A DNA stretch of 64,000 bases from Planococcus antarcticus DSM 14505. GTDB taxonomy: Bacteria > Bacillota > Bacilli > Bacillales_A > Planococcaceae. The translations under genes were made by a program, and so were the position numbers. Shown here in pieces: positions 1 to 9,366 of this stretch; positions within the stretch are counted from its first letter, which is position 1; every line of letters begins with the position of its first letter. The stretch spans positions 3,538,501 through 3,602,500 of the forward strand of contig NZ_CP016534.2 of NCBI RefSeq assembly GCF_001687565.2, read 5' to 3'. Below the pieces are notes generated by a model. The model had not been told where the DNA came from. It saw nothing but the letters and a program-made list of their open reading frames with translations, and searched no databases.

Positions 1-311
1 TTGCAAACTCACCTGGAACACCGATTATTGCTGCGGCGAGCGGTATGGTTTCCTATGCCGGCAACATGGGCGGATATGGAAATGTCGTTATTCTTACACA
101 TTCCATCAACGGACAGACACACGCGACTGTCTATGCACATATGAATTCAATTAATGTATCTGTGGGCCAATCAGTTTCACAAGGACAACAAGTCGGTGGA
201 ATGGGCAATACAGGCCGTTCAACCGGCACACATCTTCACTTTGAAATTCACGTAGGACCTTGGAATGGCGCGCGGTCAAACGCGGTCAATCCTGCTCCAT
301 ACGTACGATAA
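1..311 (+). CDS. M23 (LytM) family peptidase, C-terminal part
   Basis: The gene runs in from the left edge; the frame is open from base 3. The visible 102 residues are the end of a LytM/peptidase M23 domain, a zinc metallo-endopeptidase that cuts peptidoglycan cross-bridges. The motif GNTGRSTGTHLHFEIH carries the HxH zinc ligands typical of the family, and YAHMNS matches the conserved strand before it. The protein ends shortly after the domain (VNPAPYVR), the usual layout of secreted cell-wall hydrolases with N-terminal LysM or linker regions. The N-terminus, signal peptide and first His of the active site lie outside the window. A strong terminator follows directly. Confidence 0.88.
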   Translation, partial: ANSPGTPIIAAASGMVSYAGNMGGYGNVVILTHSINGQTHATVYAHMNSINVSVGQSVSQGQQVGGMGNTGRSTGTHLHFEIHVGPWNGARSNAVNPAPYVR

Positions 312-317
312 TATGTC

Positions 318-357
318 AAAAACCGGTATCTCTTCTGAGATGCCGGTTTTTTATTTT
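318..357 (+). terminator. rho-independent terminator of the M23 gene
   Basis: A 12-bp stem (AACCGGTATCTC / GAGATGCCGGTT, one mismatch) with a 4-base loop is followed by a T-rich run. It sits 7 bases after the M23 stop codon. Confidence 0.85.
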
Positions 358-584
358 GTTAAAAAATAATCTTAACATAAAAGGACATATGACCCGGAAC
401 CACTATGCCATCGTGTTTAATGTTACGTGGGAGAGTTCGATTAACGTATTCGGCATCATGTTGTCAGGACAAGTCCGTGTATGAATTTCTATTAAACCGT
501 TCGTAAATGTACACTTGCACGAGCGGTTTGATAAAAATTTTGGTATTCAAAAAGACCAACCCTACTGATTGGTCCATGCTTTAT

Positions 585-931
585 TCATCCGCTATAAGTA
601 AGGGCATCAATAATTGCCTTACAATCTTCAATCAAGTCTTGATCGACCTCATCTGCTAATCTTGCTATCCTGGTCAACGGTTCAATCCCCCTTTATCTTT
701 TCGCACAATACATACCCAGTTGTCTGATTGCTTGCCCCGTTTGTTTTGTTATTCTTGGTTCTGCCATTTACCGGTATATGAGTTGGGTATCCTCTATCCC
801 TGTTGGTGATTGGCAAGACCTCTACTAAATCAGTCTCTTTTTGTATATTTTCTTCTGAACCTACGATAGCTGGTCGATAAGCCTGGTGTTCATGCCTTTA
901 TGATGTTACCCACTTCAAGAAAATTTGTCAT
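585..931 (-). pseudogene. decayed PemK/MazF-family toxin remnant
   Basis: Read on the minus strand this stretch begins ATG with a GGAGGAG ribosome site and the start MTNFLEVGNIIKA, then hits a stop. In another frame it continues with RPAIVGSEEN, DLVEVLPITNRDRGYPTHIP and GYVLCEKIKG, which are the conserved blocks of PemK/MazF endoribonucleases (the P-A-hydrophobic core, lPiT...gyP and the 'KTVD' region). A further stop and frame change precede the C-terminal helix (DQDLIEDCKAIIDAL). Several stops and frameshifts make an active toxin impossible. The antitoxin-like remnant lies directly upstream, as in mazEF operons. Confidence 0.6.
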
Positions 932-949
932 CACTTCTCCTCCAATTAA

Positions 950-1245
950 ATAGCGCCTGTACTTTTCCATTGAGAAATTAAGTACAGGCAAATGATTTTT
1001 AAGCCTATTAACAGATTTCCAATCTTTTTTTCCGACCGGTTCTACTTCATCTCAGAGAGGTTCAGGCTTTCCGCCATTGTATCCAACAAATAATTTTTGG
1101 AATGGAGTCAACTTGTTTGTTCGAACCAAAAAAATTCGATTTGGTTCAATCTCTACATCAAGTACAGTATCCTCAGTTTCATCGAATTTGGCTTCCTGCA
1201 GGAGATTTTTTATAAATCGAACCGCTATACTGTTAATCCAATTCT
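950..1245 (-). pseudogene. decayed MazE/AbrB-type antitoxin remnant
   Basis: The minus-strand reading NSIAVRFIKNLLQEAKF ... VEIEPNRIFLVR ... FVGYNGGKPEPL (stop) DEVEPVGKK resembles MazE/PemI antitoxins: an AbrB-like N-terminal swapped hairpin followed by the toxin-wrapping tail ending PVGK. There is no clean start codon and an internal stop. It lies immediately upstream of the MazF-like remnant, so the two are probably one dead toxin-antitoxin operon. Boundaries are approximate. Confidence 0.45.
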
Positions 1246-1980
1246 GAAGTTAAACCTCTTAATAACTAACTTTTCGCTTGATTTCCAGCATACGAATAAG
1301 CTCCTCAAAATGCTATTTAGACACTTAGTATTTACGACGTATCTGCATATAACAAGTGATTATTCCTTTAGTATTTATCCGATCAACCTTCTTCATTAAA
1401 AAGAAAGAAAGATTCTTTTCGAAATAGTTTTTTTCTCTTCTACTTAATCGAGCTTTTCACTTTATGTTACTTCTGATAATTCGTCATATGTTGACCGAAA
1501 AATGATGATGTTAATTTTTATAAAATAGACTACCGGCATAAGAAAGCAGTTAAGATGGAGGATGTTTTTAGAAATAATTAAGAATTTTCAAAAATATATT
1601 AGAATTTACTATCTTGCTATTGATGAATCAATTAAACTTAAGGAACATGGGAATTAATACCTTTTTTATTTTAAAGGAGATTCAGCTCGATGAAATGCTT
1701 AATCGATCCTCTAAAAAAACTATCCATTAAAGTTGGTATACAGGAGATCGGTGTTTTTTTGCGGCCACTCCGCTAAAAAAAGGAGAGTTTATAGACGTGG
1801 ACTGTTATATTAAAACGCTCAATGCTCAAGAAGATTATTTGAAATGTGTTTATTACTTTCTGTTCAAATGACAGCAAATTGATCGTGATCTCACTTGATA
1901 ACAAAAGAAAAGATCATACTACTGGAGATGGGTTATGTTAAATAAATACAAGAAATCATATAAAAAAATTACATAGGTCT
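1246..1980. other. AT-rich intergenic/decayed stretch with one X1 site
   Basis: No gene with a credible start, length and ribosome site is visible on either strand. A short frame at 1691-1777 (MKCLIDPLKK...) is too brief to name. The only recognisable element is a 28-bp dif-like X1 site at 1469-1496. Confidence 0.5.
1469..1496 (+). repeat. X1 dif-like site, copy a
   Basis: 11-6-11 layout: left arm ACTTCTGATAA, centre TTCGTC, right arm ATATGTTGACC. It differs from the X1 consensus (RCTTCYGATAA / ATATGTAAACY) in the last part of the right arm. The centre is identical to copy f at 50829. No intact gene is attached. Confidence 0.55.
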
Positions 1981-2214
1981 GTGATCTTTCATGCCTGGCG
2001 AACAACAGCTGAAAACATTACAATAAACAATGCAGTGGTAAGAAGAACATCCCGATTGCCAGTTGCGCCTTTTGAAAAAAGAGAAGATTTTATCGGACTG
2101 ATCGAAATAGAAATAGAGCAAAACTATTTCACTATCTGTCATGCTTTTGTAACCCCACGCTATCGGGGCGAAGGAATGGGTCATGGCTGTCCAACAACTC
2201 ATGGGAGTCCGTGA
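1981..2214 (+). pseudogene. possible GNAT/YjdJ-like acetyltransferase fragment
   Basis: The frame contains ITICHAFVTPRYRGEGMG-like residues (FTICHAFVTPRYRGEGMG), which resembles the acetyl-CoA-binding R-G-x-G-x-G/A turn of small GNAT proteins. After this the sequence breaks up and ends early. The start lacks a good ribosome site. I regard it as a remnant; the family call is weak. Confidence 0.25.
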
Positions 2215-2325
2215 GATATGAGCAGAGACAAAAACTGAAGTATTTCTCATGAAATGCTGGAATACAGAGAATTAGTCTGACTGGAACGATTATCTTTATT
2301 TACCGACAAGGGGAGACAAGCACAC

Positions 2326-4749
2326 ATGAACTACTTTTCAGAAAAGATAGGACAAGACATTTTAACATCTACTGCTCTTTTTGATTTGATAAAAGACTTG
2401 GTTTTTTTGATGGAGAAAGATCACGAGACGTTTCGTTACGTTTACGCAAATCCGTCCGCATTCAAAATTCTGCACCTTCCAAAGACGGTGATTGGAAGCC
2501 GAATAGAAGACGTGATGTCACCAGAACAAGCTCAGATACTGATCCAGAATTACCGCGAAGTTCACTCTACACAAAACCCGGTTGAATTCATCCAAAGGAT
2601 AGAAGTTGAAAGCGGAGAACTCATTGGAGAAACCGTGCTAAATCCTATCCTGACAGAAAACGGCCATTGCAAATATATTTTAGCCATCGTAAGGGATGTA
2701 ACCGAAAGAGAGCGGAAAGAGCAAGAACTTCAAGAGACGAAAAGAGAATTAGAAAAAGATCGAAAAAGGTTGAATTCCCTTGTAGAAAACAATGGAAATG
2801 CTATTTTTGAGTGCGACCAAGAAGGAAATTTCGTCAGTATAAATAAAATGGTTACTGAAATGACTGGTTTGGGTGAACAAGATCTTCTCGGCACGTCTTA
2901 CATGTCACTAATTGTTGAAGAATATCTAGAGGATACTATTTCGCATTTTGAAAAGGCTTCAAATGGTAATACCGATGAATTCGAAACGTCCATCTACACG
3001 AGTAACGGTCAGAAGGCTCTATTCCTTGTGAATACGACGCCTATTATTGTTGATGAAATAATAACAGGCGTTTATGCAATTGCCAAAGAAATTACCGAAC
3101 AGAAAAAACTGGAACGCCTTTTACAAGAAAGTGAGCAGTGGTATAAATCGTTATTCGACAACCATCCGCATGGAATTTTCACTTACGATAAGAACGGCAA
3201 CTTAACAAGTGGAAATGCTGGGGCAGAAAACATTACAGGTTATTCCATGGAAGAATTAGCAGGGAAATTGTTTATGCGAATGATTGTACCCCAAGACATT
3301 GAAAAAATGAGGGATCACTTTTATAAAGCGATCGAGGAAAAACAGCCTGGGCGTTATGAATTGGCATTCCATCACAAAAACGGCCAACAAATCGAGCTTC
3401 AGGTGATCAATATCCCCATCATTGTGGATGAACAATTGGTGGGGATACATGGCATTGTGACAGATGTCACCGAAATAAACCGAGCACAAAAGGCTTTGAT
3501 TGAAACAAAAGAAAAACTTGAAGTTTTTTGGGAAAATACCACAGACCCTGTCTTTTTTATCAACACAAGAGGAGAAATAATGAAAGTCAACCCCGCATTT
3601 GAAGAAACGTTCGGATACTCAGAAGAAGAAATGATGAATCAGAAAGGTTCTATCGTCCCACAGTATATGAAAGCTGATCCCTTAGCCATTGTGAAGAGAC
3701 TCAAAAAAGGCGAGACCGTGAATTCGCACGAAACCATGCGTATAACCAAGAGTGGAGAACTAGTAAATATCATTTCGTCCTATACCCCTGTTCGAGATGA
3801 AAATCGAGAAATCATTGGGGCCACCATTTTTTACAAAAATGTGACCGAGCTTAAAAAAACGGAAAAAGAACTGCAAAAAAGCCAAGAGAAATACAAGCTG
3901 ATTACGGAAAGCGCTTTTGATGTCATTACGCTGATTAACTCCTCGGGTCTGATTGAATACGTGTCTCCTTCAAATGAGAAGATTCTGGGATATCCGGATA
4001 CAGCCTATATTGGAAATCCCTTTACCACAAACGTACATCCTGAAGATGCAGTTGGTTTAATTGAAACTGTTACTTCCCTTATGGATGGAGATAAACCGGC
4101 CACTATTGAAGTCCGATTTCTTCATCAAGACGGCCATTCTATCTGGATGGAAGTTTTCCCTACCCCTGTCATAGAGAATGGAAAAGTGAACCAATTACTG
4201 ACCATTGCCAGGGATATTACCGAAAGAAAACGGCTCCAGGACAAAATTGCAAAAATGGCCTTCTATGACCATTTGTCGGGAATACCAAACCGGCGCACTT
4301 TTGATGACAGACTGCAAAAGGCCATTTATCAAGCAACCCGTTCTGGCAGGAAAGTAGCGATTTTAATGTTGGATGGACGAAAATTCAAACAGATCAACGA
4401 TCAGTTCGGCCATGATGCAGGAGACGCTGTGATCAAGGAAATGGCTAACCGGCTGCAAGCCTGTGTTCGTCCTATTGATACAGCAGCACGGTTAGGCGGC
4501 GATGAAATGGGGGTTATTTTGCCTGAACTTGATTCGTTGGAAGTGGCCGAAGACACGGCAAAACGGATTCTGAAGTCGTATAGAGAGCCTTTCAACTTTA
4601 ATGGATTTGAAATCAAAATAGGGGCAGGAATCGGGATTTCTCTTTATCCAGATGACTCTGTCAATGAAAAACAGCTGATGAAATACGCCGATATGGCTCT
4701 ATATGAAGCCAAGAAATCTGATCAGGACGAGTACAGCATTTATAAGTAG
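2326..4749 (+). CDS. PAS(x5)-GGDEF sensor protein, putative diguanylate cyclase
   Basis: 807 residues, no transmembrane segment, so a cytosolic sensor. Five PAS repeats can be followed by their closing DVTE/DITE motifs: about residues 12-130, 145-258, 262-383, 390-510 and 515-635, each joined by a short helical linker. A GGDEF domain fills about 640-805. The metal Asp region reads MLDGRKFKQIND, the signature is GGDEM instead of GGDEF, and an allosteric I-site RxxD (RPID) lies five residues before it. GGDEF domains make c-di-GMP from two GTP; the F-to-M change is conservative enough that activity is possible but not certain. No EAL domain. Start chosen for GGGGAG about 10 bases upstream. Monocistronic, followed by a terminator. 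It is related in type to the c-di-GMP cluster at 51-56 kb. Confidence 0.9.
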   Translation: MNYFSEKIGQDILTSTALFDLIKDLVFLMEKDHETFRYVYANPSAFKILHLPKTVIGSRIEDVMSPEQAQILIQNYREVHSTQNPVEFIQRIEVESGELIGETVLNPILTENGHCKYILAIVRDVTERERKEQELQETKRELEKDRKRLNSLVENNGNAIFECDQEGNFVSINKMVTEMTGLGEQDLLGTSYMSLIVEEYLEDTISHFEKASNGNTDEFETSIYTSNGQKALFLVNTTPIIVDEIITGVYAIAKEITEQKKLERLLQESEQWYKSLFDNHPHGIFTYDKNGNLTSGNAGAENITGYSMEELAGKLFMRMIVPQDIEKMRDHFYKAIEEKQPGRYELAFHHKNGQQIELQVINIPIIVDEQLVGIHGIVTDVTEINRAQKALIETKEKLEVFWENTTDPVFFINTRGEIMKVNPAFEETFGYSEEEMMNQKGSIVPQYMKADPLAIVKRLKKGETVNSHETMRITKSGELVNIISSYTPVRDENREIIGATIFYKNVTELKKTEKELQKSQEKYKLITESAFDVITLINSSGLIEYVSPSNEKILGYPDTAYIGNPFTTNVHPEDAVGLIETVTSLMDGDKPATIEVRFLHQDGHSIWMEVFPTPVIENGKVNQLLTIARDITERKRLQDKIAKMAFYDHLSGIPNRRTFDDRLQKAIYQATRSGRKVAILMLDGRKFKQINDQFGHDAGDAVIKEMANRLQACVRPIDTAARLGGDEMGVILPELDSLEVAEDTAKRILKSYREPFNFNGFEIKIGAGIGISLYPDDSVNEKQLMKYADMALYEAKKSDQDEYSIYK

Positions 4750-4830
4750 AACCTAAAGTATTTTAGTTTTTTAACTTCACTGAATCATCGTTACTTTTTA
4801 AGATAAGAAAATTAAAGATAGAAGTTTGGA

Positions 4831-4868
4831 CGAAAACTGCTTAAACAGTTTTCTTTCAGGCTTTTATT
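4831..4868 (+). terminator. terminator after the PAS-GGDEF gene
   Basis: Stem GAAAACTG / CAGTTTTC with a 6-base loop followed by a T-rich stretch, about 80 bases after the stop codon. Confidence 0.6.
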
Positions 4869-5197
4869 ATGAAAACCTTAATAGGCAGACCATTAACATG
4901 AACACCGATTGGACCAAAGTTATGCAACAGCATTTCTTGAGTTTTTGGGTGGTTGGCTTAAAACTCCGGTTTGGACTGTAGCTGGTATGACCTTTATTGT
5001 CGCCTTCTCTTCCTTTTCACTTCAGCTATTCCGCTTTCTTTTATCCGTGCAGCTTCTGATAATTGCTGTTGTGCAAAACGACCATTCCCAAAGATTTTTC
5101 CTATAGAACCTTTAGAATTAATGGTTTGAGTGCAACTTATTTTCTTAAGAAACTGTGAGAATTTCTTTTTCTAACAACACAATGGTATTAAGGTTTC
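4869..5197. other. gene-poor stretch, possible membrane-protein remnant
   Basis: A hydrophobic 65-residue frame (4909-5106) and an overlapping short frame starting MNTDWTKVMQQH exist, but neither has a ribosome site or recognisable similarity and they look like pieces of one frameshifted sequence. I see no functional gene here. Confidence 0.3.
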
Positions 5198-5229
5198 GAA
5201 AGTAACTTAATTAGACTTACGTTACATTC
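5198..5229. repeat. X2 32-bp palindromic site, copy A
   Basis: Left arm GAAAGTAACTT, right arm ACGTTACATTC, near-palindromic, 32 bp. The central bases AATTAGACTT are identical to copy B at 43403. It lies 135 bp upstream of the CPCC-type gene; no partner site is visible downstream, where an IS3 remnant begins. Confidence 0.6.
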
Positions 5230-5364
5230 AAGTTGAGTGAGAATTCTCTATAATTTTCTGTAAATAACATTAATAAATATCTTTTTACTTAACAAAATGA
5301 GTAATTCCTCATTTATGAAAATAAGGATCAAATCAAGGAACTTTTCCAACAAAGGAGCTTGTAA

Positions 5365-5592
5365 ATGAAGAGAGAAAACTGTCCCTTTCGTGGCTATCCA
5401 TCCTTAAAACAAAGATCTTATGACGAAATCTGTATGCTTTGTGATTGGGAGGATGAGACTTATAGTGAGCACAATCCTGAGAAAGTTAGTGGAAGGTCAA
5501 ATGGAGATTACTCCTTAAAAGAGGCCAGAAGAAATTTTAAAGCTCATTTAACCATGTTGGATAGTCTATACTTAGTTGGACAGAAAATATAA
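5365..5592 (+). CDS. CPCC-family cysteine-rich small protein
   Basis: 75 residues. The pattern CPFRGYPSL...YDEICMLCDWEDE...YSLKEARRNF matches the Cys_rich_CPCC family (normally CPCCGYPTL...YEICPVCFWEDD...SL.EAR.NF), a small presumed zinc-binding protein of unknown function. The first knuckle is degenerate here, CPFR instead of CPCC, so only three of the usual four cysteines remain; metal binding may be lost. Start chosen for AAAGGAG 8 bases upstream. The gene stands alone downstream of X2 site A, consistent with being part of a mobile module. Function unknown. Confidence 0.7.
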   Translation: MKRENCPFRGYPSLKQRSYDEICMLCDWEDETYSEHNPEKVSGRSNGDYSLKEARRNFKAHLTMLDSLYLVGQKI

Positions 5593-5632
5593 GGGGCGTA
5601 GAATAGTCCACAATACGTGAGAAGAATCTACT

Positions 5633-6050
5633 ATGACCCAAAAGAGACGCGCATTTTCTGCAAAATTCAAAAAACAGGTGGTTGCACTGCATGCAGGTGG
5701 AAAAAGCCTGGCAGATATTGTTCGAGAATATGACCTAACGGCTTCCGCACTCGATCGATGGATTGCCCAATCCAATCAAACGGGTTCATTCGAAGAGAAG
5801 GACAATCGAAGCCCACTGGAGGCAGAATTACTTGTCTATAAGAAACGAAACAAACAGTTGGAGATGGAAGTGGATATGTGAGTCTTGCAGCGCTGATCAT
5901 GGGACGAAAATAGAGATTATTCAACAGAATCAACACCTCTATTCGGTATCAGCAATATGTAATGTCCTGCAAATCGCTCGCAGTACTTTTTACTATGAAA
6001 CGTCCGTTTCATTAGAAAAAGAACCCCATAAAGAAACAGGCCAGCAGTAG
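5633..6050 (+). mobile_element. IS3-family remnant (orfA plus start of orfB)
   Basis: 5633-5881 encodes an OrfA-like HTH protein (FSAKFKKQVVALHAGGKSL, typical of the IS3 family). The end of OrfA (AALIMGRK, stop) appears in another frame, so a small indel has broken it. The following frame carries the beginning of OrfB (IEIIQQNQHLYSVSAICNVL, then the STFYY motif) and then stops. The DDE catalytic part of OrfB is missing, so the element is dead. Right boundary near 6050 is where similarity ends. Confidence 0.75.
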
Positions 6051-6139
6051 GAATAAATAATTTCCTGGCGTTGACCTGTTAATTTCGAATGTCACATAAA
6101 ACAAATTTTTTCAGCGCGCTCTTTCAGGTATATTCCATT

Positions 6140-7312
6140 TGAACGGATCATTTAAGGCCCTCCAATCCCCGTCAAACTCGCCGCCAGTCAACAAACAAAA
6201 ATCCTAATTGCGCGGATACTTCCCGCTCATTCATACCGGTCCCGATGAACACCAGCTGGGTCTTCCGGTCTCCAAATTCAGGATTCCATTCTTCCATGAC
6301 ATAGGGGTTTTCTTCGATAATTTATTTTTGTTCCCACTCCTGCAAGCATGCTACCCAATAAGATACCGGCTCAATGGAAATAGATGGGCCTGCCTGCGAA
6401 ACAGAAAGAGCTAGATTGTTCCGTGTCGCACACCAAGCGATGCCCTTTACTCTGACCACATTTTTCCTGAGTGTATACATCAATTGATAAAACCGCTCGC
6501 TGTGGAAAGGCAATTTCCGGTTGTAGACAAATGAAGTAATGCCATATTCTTCGGTTTCCGGTTGATGTTCGTGATATCCAGGCAACAGTTCCTTTATCCA
6601 TCCAGCTGATTCATTGGCTTTCTCGAAATCAAAAGCCCGGTATTCAGGATATCGCTCGGCTGGATTTCCTCTTTACTTGTCCGGATCAGTCGTGCCGCTG
6701 GCTGAAGCTTATGCAGAACTTTTTCTAAATGAATCAACTCTGCTTCCTCTACAAGATCGCTTTTATTGATGATCAACACATCACAGAATTCGATTTGAGC
6801 CAATAACAAGTCCGCAATTTCCCGATCATCTCCCCCCTAATGCCTCTTTCCGATCCAGTAAGCTGTCCCCTGATCTGAAGTCATGCCAAAATCGGTTAGC
6901 GTCGACGATCGTGACCATCGTGTCCAGTTGACAAAAACGGATGAGGTCGATGCCGAGTTCTTCATCTATATATGAAAAGATTTGCGCGACCGGGGCAGGC
7001 TCGCTGATTCCGGTGGATTCGATAATGATGTAATCAATGTTTCCTTCCGTCGCTAGTTTTTCAACTTCAATCAGCAAATCTTCACGGAGCGTTCAGCAGA
7101 TGCATCCATTAGACATTTCCACTAGCTTTTCTTCTGTCCTCTTTAGTCCTCCACCTCGCTTGATGGTTTGTGCATCGATATTTACTTCACTCATGTCGTT
7201 AACAATGACCGCTACCTTCAAGCCATCCTGGTTATGAAGAATATGATTCAGTATGGTTGTTTTCCCTGCCCCCTAAATAGCCACTTAGAACTGTTACTGG
7301 TATTTTCCCCAT
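6140..7312 (-). pseudogene. decayed COG0523 zinc metallochaperone GTPase (YciC/ZagA-like)
   Basis: All parts of a roughly 380-residue COG0523 protein can be read on the minus strand, but in several frames: [14 protein letters not shown] (P-loop region, frameshifted GKTT), the [10 protein letters not shown] switch, the metal motif CIC followed by TGA where CICC is expected, IIIESTGISEPAPVAQIFSY, VDANRFWHDF, VLIINKSDLVE (the NKxD base-recognition motif), and the C-terminal domain with GDRKTQLVFIG. At least three frameshifts and two stops are present. Intact relatives hydrolyse GTP and deliver zinc to client enzymes under zinc limitation. It lies downstream of and in the same direction as FolE2, matching the Zur-controlled folE2/yciC arrangement of Bacillus. 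An intact relative is at 14142-15116. Confidence 0.85.
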
Positions 7313-7416
7313 GAGTTATGCTTCCTGTATAGTCGCTCTGTCTATTTTAAAACTGTGATTCCTGTCTCTTTGGAAAGCTCTTCAAGTAACTCGGCTGTAG
7401 GACTTCCTATACTTCA

Positions 7417-8310
7417 TTAAGTGTTCTTGCTGACCGTCAATTCCGCATAGGCATCGTGGAGATGGATGGATTCCTCGTTCCGGCACTCAACACGAAAACG
7501 ATCGATATAATCGATTTCATAAAGGTCGGCCGCCACCAATCGCACCATATCCTCGACAAACCTTGGATTTTCGTATGCATTTTCTGTCACCATCTTTTCA
7601 TCCGGCCGCTTCAGCACCGGATGGATAAGGGCGCTTGCATTCGATTCTGCCGCCTCAAGCAGATCCGCTTTCCAGTCCCACCCTTCTGTATAGCGTTCGT
7701 TGAGCTCGATTTCCATCGTGATATAGCCCCGCTGGTTATGCGCACTGTACTCGCTTATTTCCTTCGAACACGGGCACAGTGTAGTAACAGCGCAGGTGAG
7801 AATCGCTTTTTTTCTTGTGGAGGATTCCACCTTATTTACTTCCATAGTGGCTTGCGCATGATTTAGGCCTTCCAAATGTGTAGATGGGCCTTTTCTTGCA
7901 AACAATAAAGGGAACTCGACTCGTACGCAAACTTCCTGCTGATTCAACCGCCAGGCAAGTTTGCGGCTCAATTCCGTCAGCGATTCAAAATCAGCTGTCA
8001 GCTCACCTGCAACTCTTGTTTCTTCCAGTTGCTCGATGAAGCGGCTCATATTGGTACCTTTCATGGAGCTCGACAGACTCGCGGTGAGGCTGAATGTAGC
8101 CAAAGCCTGCTGCTTTGCAGGATCCAGGCTCGAAGAAATTCCGATTGGATACTTAACGTTGCTGACCCCAACTGCCTGAATCGGAAATAAGTATTTCCCG
8201 GATTGATTCTGTAAATCTTTCATCTCTTCTTTTTCCACTGGTTTATTTCTGGGACCAGGTGGTTTGGATCCAAATAAAACCAGCCGTTCAGCTTTGCTGG
8301 GGAATTTCAC
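7417..8310 (-). CDS. folE2: GTP cyclohydrolase FolE2 (type IB)
   Basis: About 297 residues. FolE2 converts GTP to 7,8-dihydroneopterin triphosphate, the first step of folate synthesis. It can use metals other than zinc and replaces zinc-dependent FolE when zinc is scarce. Recognisable blocks are FPIQAVGVSNVKYPI, TNMSRFIEQL, and the catalytic-cysteine segment TTLCPCSKEISEYSAHNQRG. The GTG at 8310 is chosen because AAGGAG lies 8 bases upstream; another GTG at 8328 is in frame. It follows the MBL hydrolase gene with a 58-bp gap in the same direction and no Zur box of its own, so it probably shares the Zur-box promoter at 9292-9326. Confidence 0.93.
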   Translation of the reverse strand: MKFPSKAERLVLFGSKPPGPRNKPVEKEEMKDLQNQSGKYLFPIQAVGVSNVKYPIGISSSLDPAKQQALATFSLTASLSSSMKGTNMSRFIEQLEETRVAGELTADFESLTELSRKLAWRLNQQEVCVRVEFPLLFARKGPSTHLEGLNHAQATMEVNKVESSTRKKAILTCAVTTLCPCSKEISEYSAHNQRGYITMEIELNERYTEGWDWKADLLEAAESNASALIHPVLKRPDEKMVTENAYENPRFVEDMVRLVAADLYEIDYIDRFRVECRNEESIHLHDAYAELTVSKNT

Positions 8311-8386
8311 TTTTTTCACTCCTTCCACTAGCTTTGGTGCAGAGGATTCGCATTCACATCGGTGCTTCTCTGCTGAACCGCCTCTT

Positions 8387-9178
8387 TTAGTTATCCAGGG
8401 GCACCCATGTCCATTGCCCTTCGACTTTCTTCACTTTACCCAGTCCTGGAAACGGATAATGACATGCAAAAACTTGTGCTGATTGCTCATGGGCTTCTTG
8501 CAAAAAAGCCTGGCGTGTCTCCATGCCCTTGCCAGGATCCAGTTCGGCAGCAATATGAGAGGCAGGATGTGAAAGAGTGACTGGGTCGTTGAGAATATCG
8601 GAAGCGACCAACAAGCGTGTGCCTTGCGACTCAATAGAAACCGTCAGATGGCCTTCTGTATGGCCTGGAGTATGCTTAACTGAGATGCCCCGACAAATGT
8701 GAAAATTAGAATGAATGAAGGTGATCTGGCCTTTTAGTGCAGCCAAGGTCATTGATTCCGTAGTTTCCGGATGCTTTGACCAGTAATTCCACTCTTCAGC
8801 TGTAATCAGATGTTCAGCATTGGAAAAGACGGGTTTTCCATTTTGGGAAAGCCCCCCGATATGATCTAAATGGCCGTGAGTAATGATGATTGTGTGAATA
8901 TCTTCAGGCCGGATCCCTTCCTGTTGAAGCTGCCTTAGCAAGTAGCCCCCAGTCGGAAAAAATTCCTCACCAAAGCCTGCGTCTATTAGTATTTTTTTCT
9001 CTCCTGTATCAATAAGCAAAAAGTTTAGGGGAGCATTGAACTCTTCAGGAATATGTTCAATTATGTCCTGAGGCGTATTCGAAAAAAAGAATTCCTTGGA
9101 TACCGGAAACGCCCCATCTGATAAAGCGATGAGTTTAAATTCCCCAACTTGGAAATGCCAGTTGTTACTCGTTTTCAT
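8387..9178 (-). CDS. MBL-fold metallo-hydrolase
   Basis: 263 residues with the metallo-beta-lactamase signature THGHLDHIGG (HxHxDH), the later ligand His in HTPGHTEGH, Asp in ASDI and the final His in ACHYPF. No signal peptide. It resembles the N-acyl-homoserine-lactonase/SdsA-type general MBL branch; the substrate cannot be read from sequence. Start ATG has AAAGGGG upstream. It is the first gene of a minus-strand unit with folE2 and the decayed COG0523 gene, divergent from the dCTP deaminase gene with a Zur box between them, so zinc-repressed expression is likely. Confidence 0.85.
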   Translation of the reverse strand: MKTSNNWHFQVGEFKLIALSDGAFPVSKEFFFSNTPQDIIEHIPEEFNAPLNFLLIDTGEKKILIDAGFGEEFFPTGGYLLRQLQQEGIRPEDIHTIIITHGHLDHIGGLSQNGKPVFSNAEHLITAEEWNYWSKHPETTESMTLAALKGQITFIHSNFHICRGISVKHTPGHTEGHLTVSIESQGTRLLVASDILNDPVTLSHPASHIAAELDPGKGMETRQAFLQEAHEQSAQVFACHYPFPGLGKVKKVEGQWTWVPLDN

Positions 9179-9291
9179 CTGACTGCCCCTTTCATATTTC
9201 GTACTGTTGCGAGGCTCTTTTTAACAGTAGGTTCATATCTGCTGGGTTTGAAGAGCTTGTTTGAAATTGCATAAAATGATAGATTGTATAT

Positions 9292-9326
9292 GCACTATAA
9301 ATCGTAATTGTTACGATTTATAGTGC
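9292..9326. promoter_or_regulatory. Zur box between MBL gene and dcd
   Basis: A perfect 16-bp inverted repeat with a 3-base spacer: left half GCACTATAAATCGTAA, spacer TTG, right half its complement. The inner part (AAATCGTAA/TTACGATTT) is the Bacillus-type Zur operator. It lies about 40 bp before dcd and 115 bp before the divergent MBL gene and could control both. Confidence 0.88.
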
Positions 9327-9366
9327 ATGCTATAGCTACTAAAAAAGATTTAGGAGGTCTTGATGG

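Noticed and set aside
7090..7110. TGA in the CxCC motif of the COG0523 gene, as a possible selenocysteine codon
   Set aside because: The same gene has several frameshifts and another stop, and no SECIS-like or selenocysteine machinery is visible. It is a decayed gene, not a selenoprotein.
9292..9326. 35-bp palindrome before dcd as a terminator
   Set aside because: There is no T-run, it lies between divergent genes, and its core equals the Zur operator.
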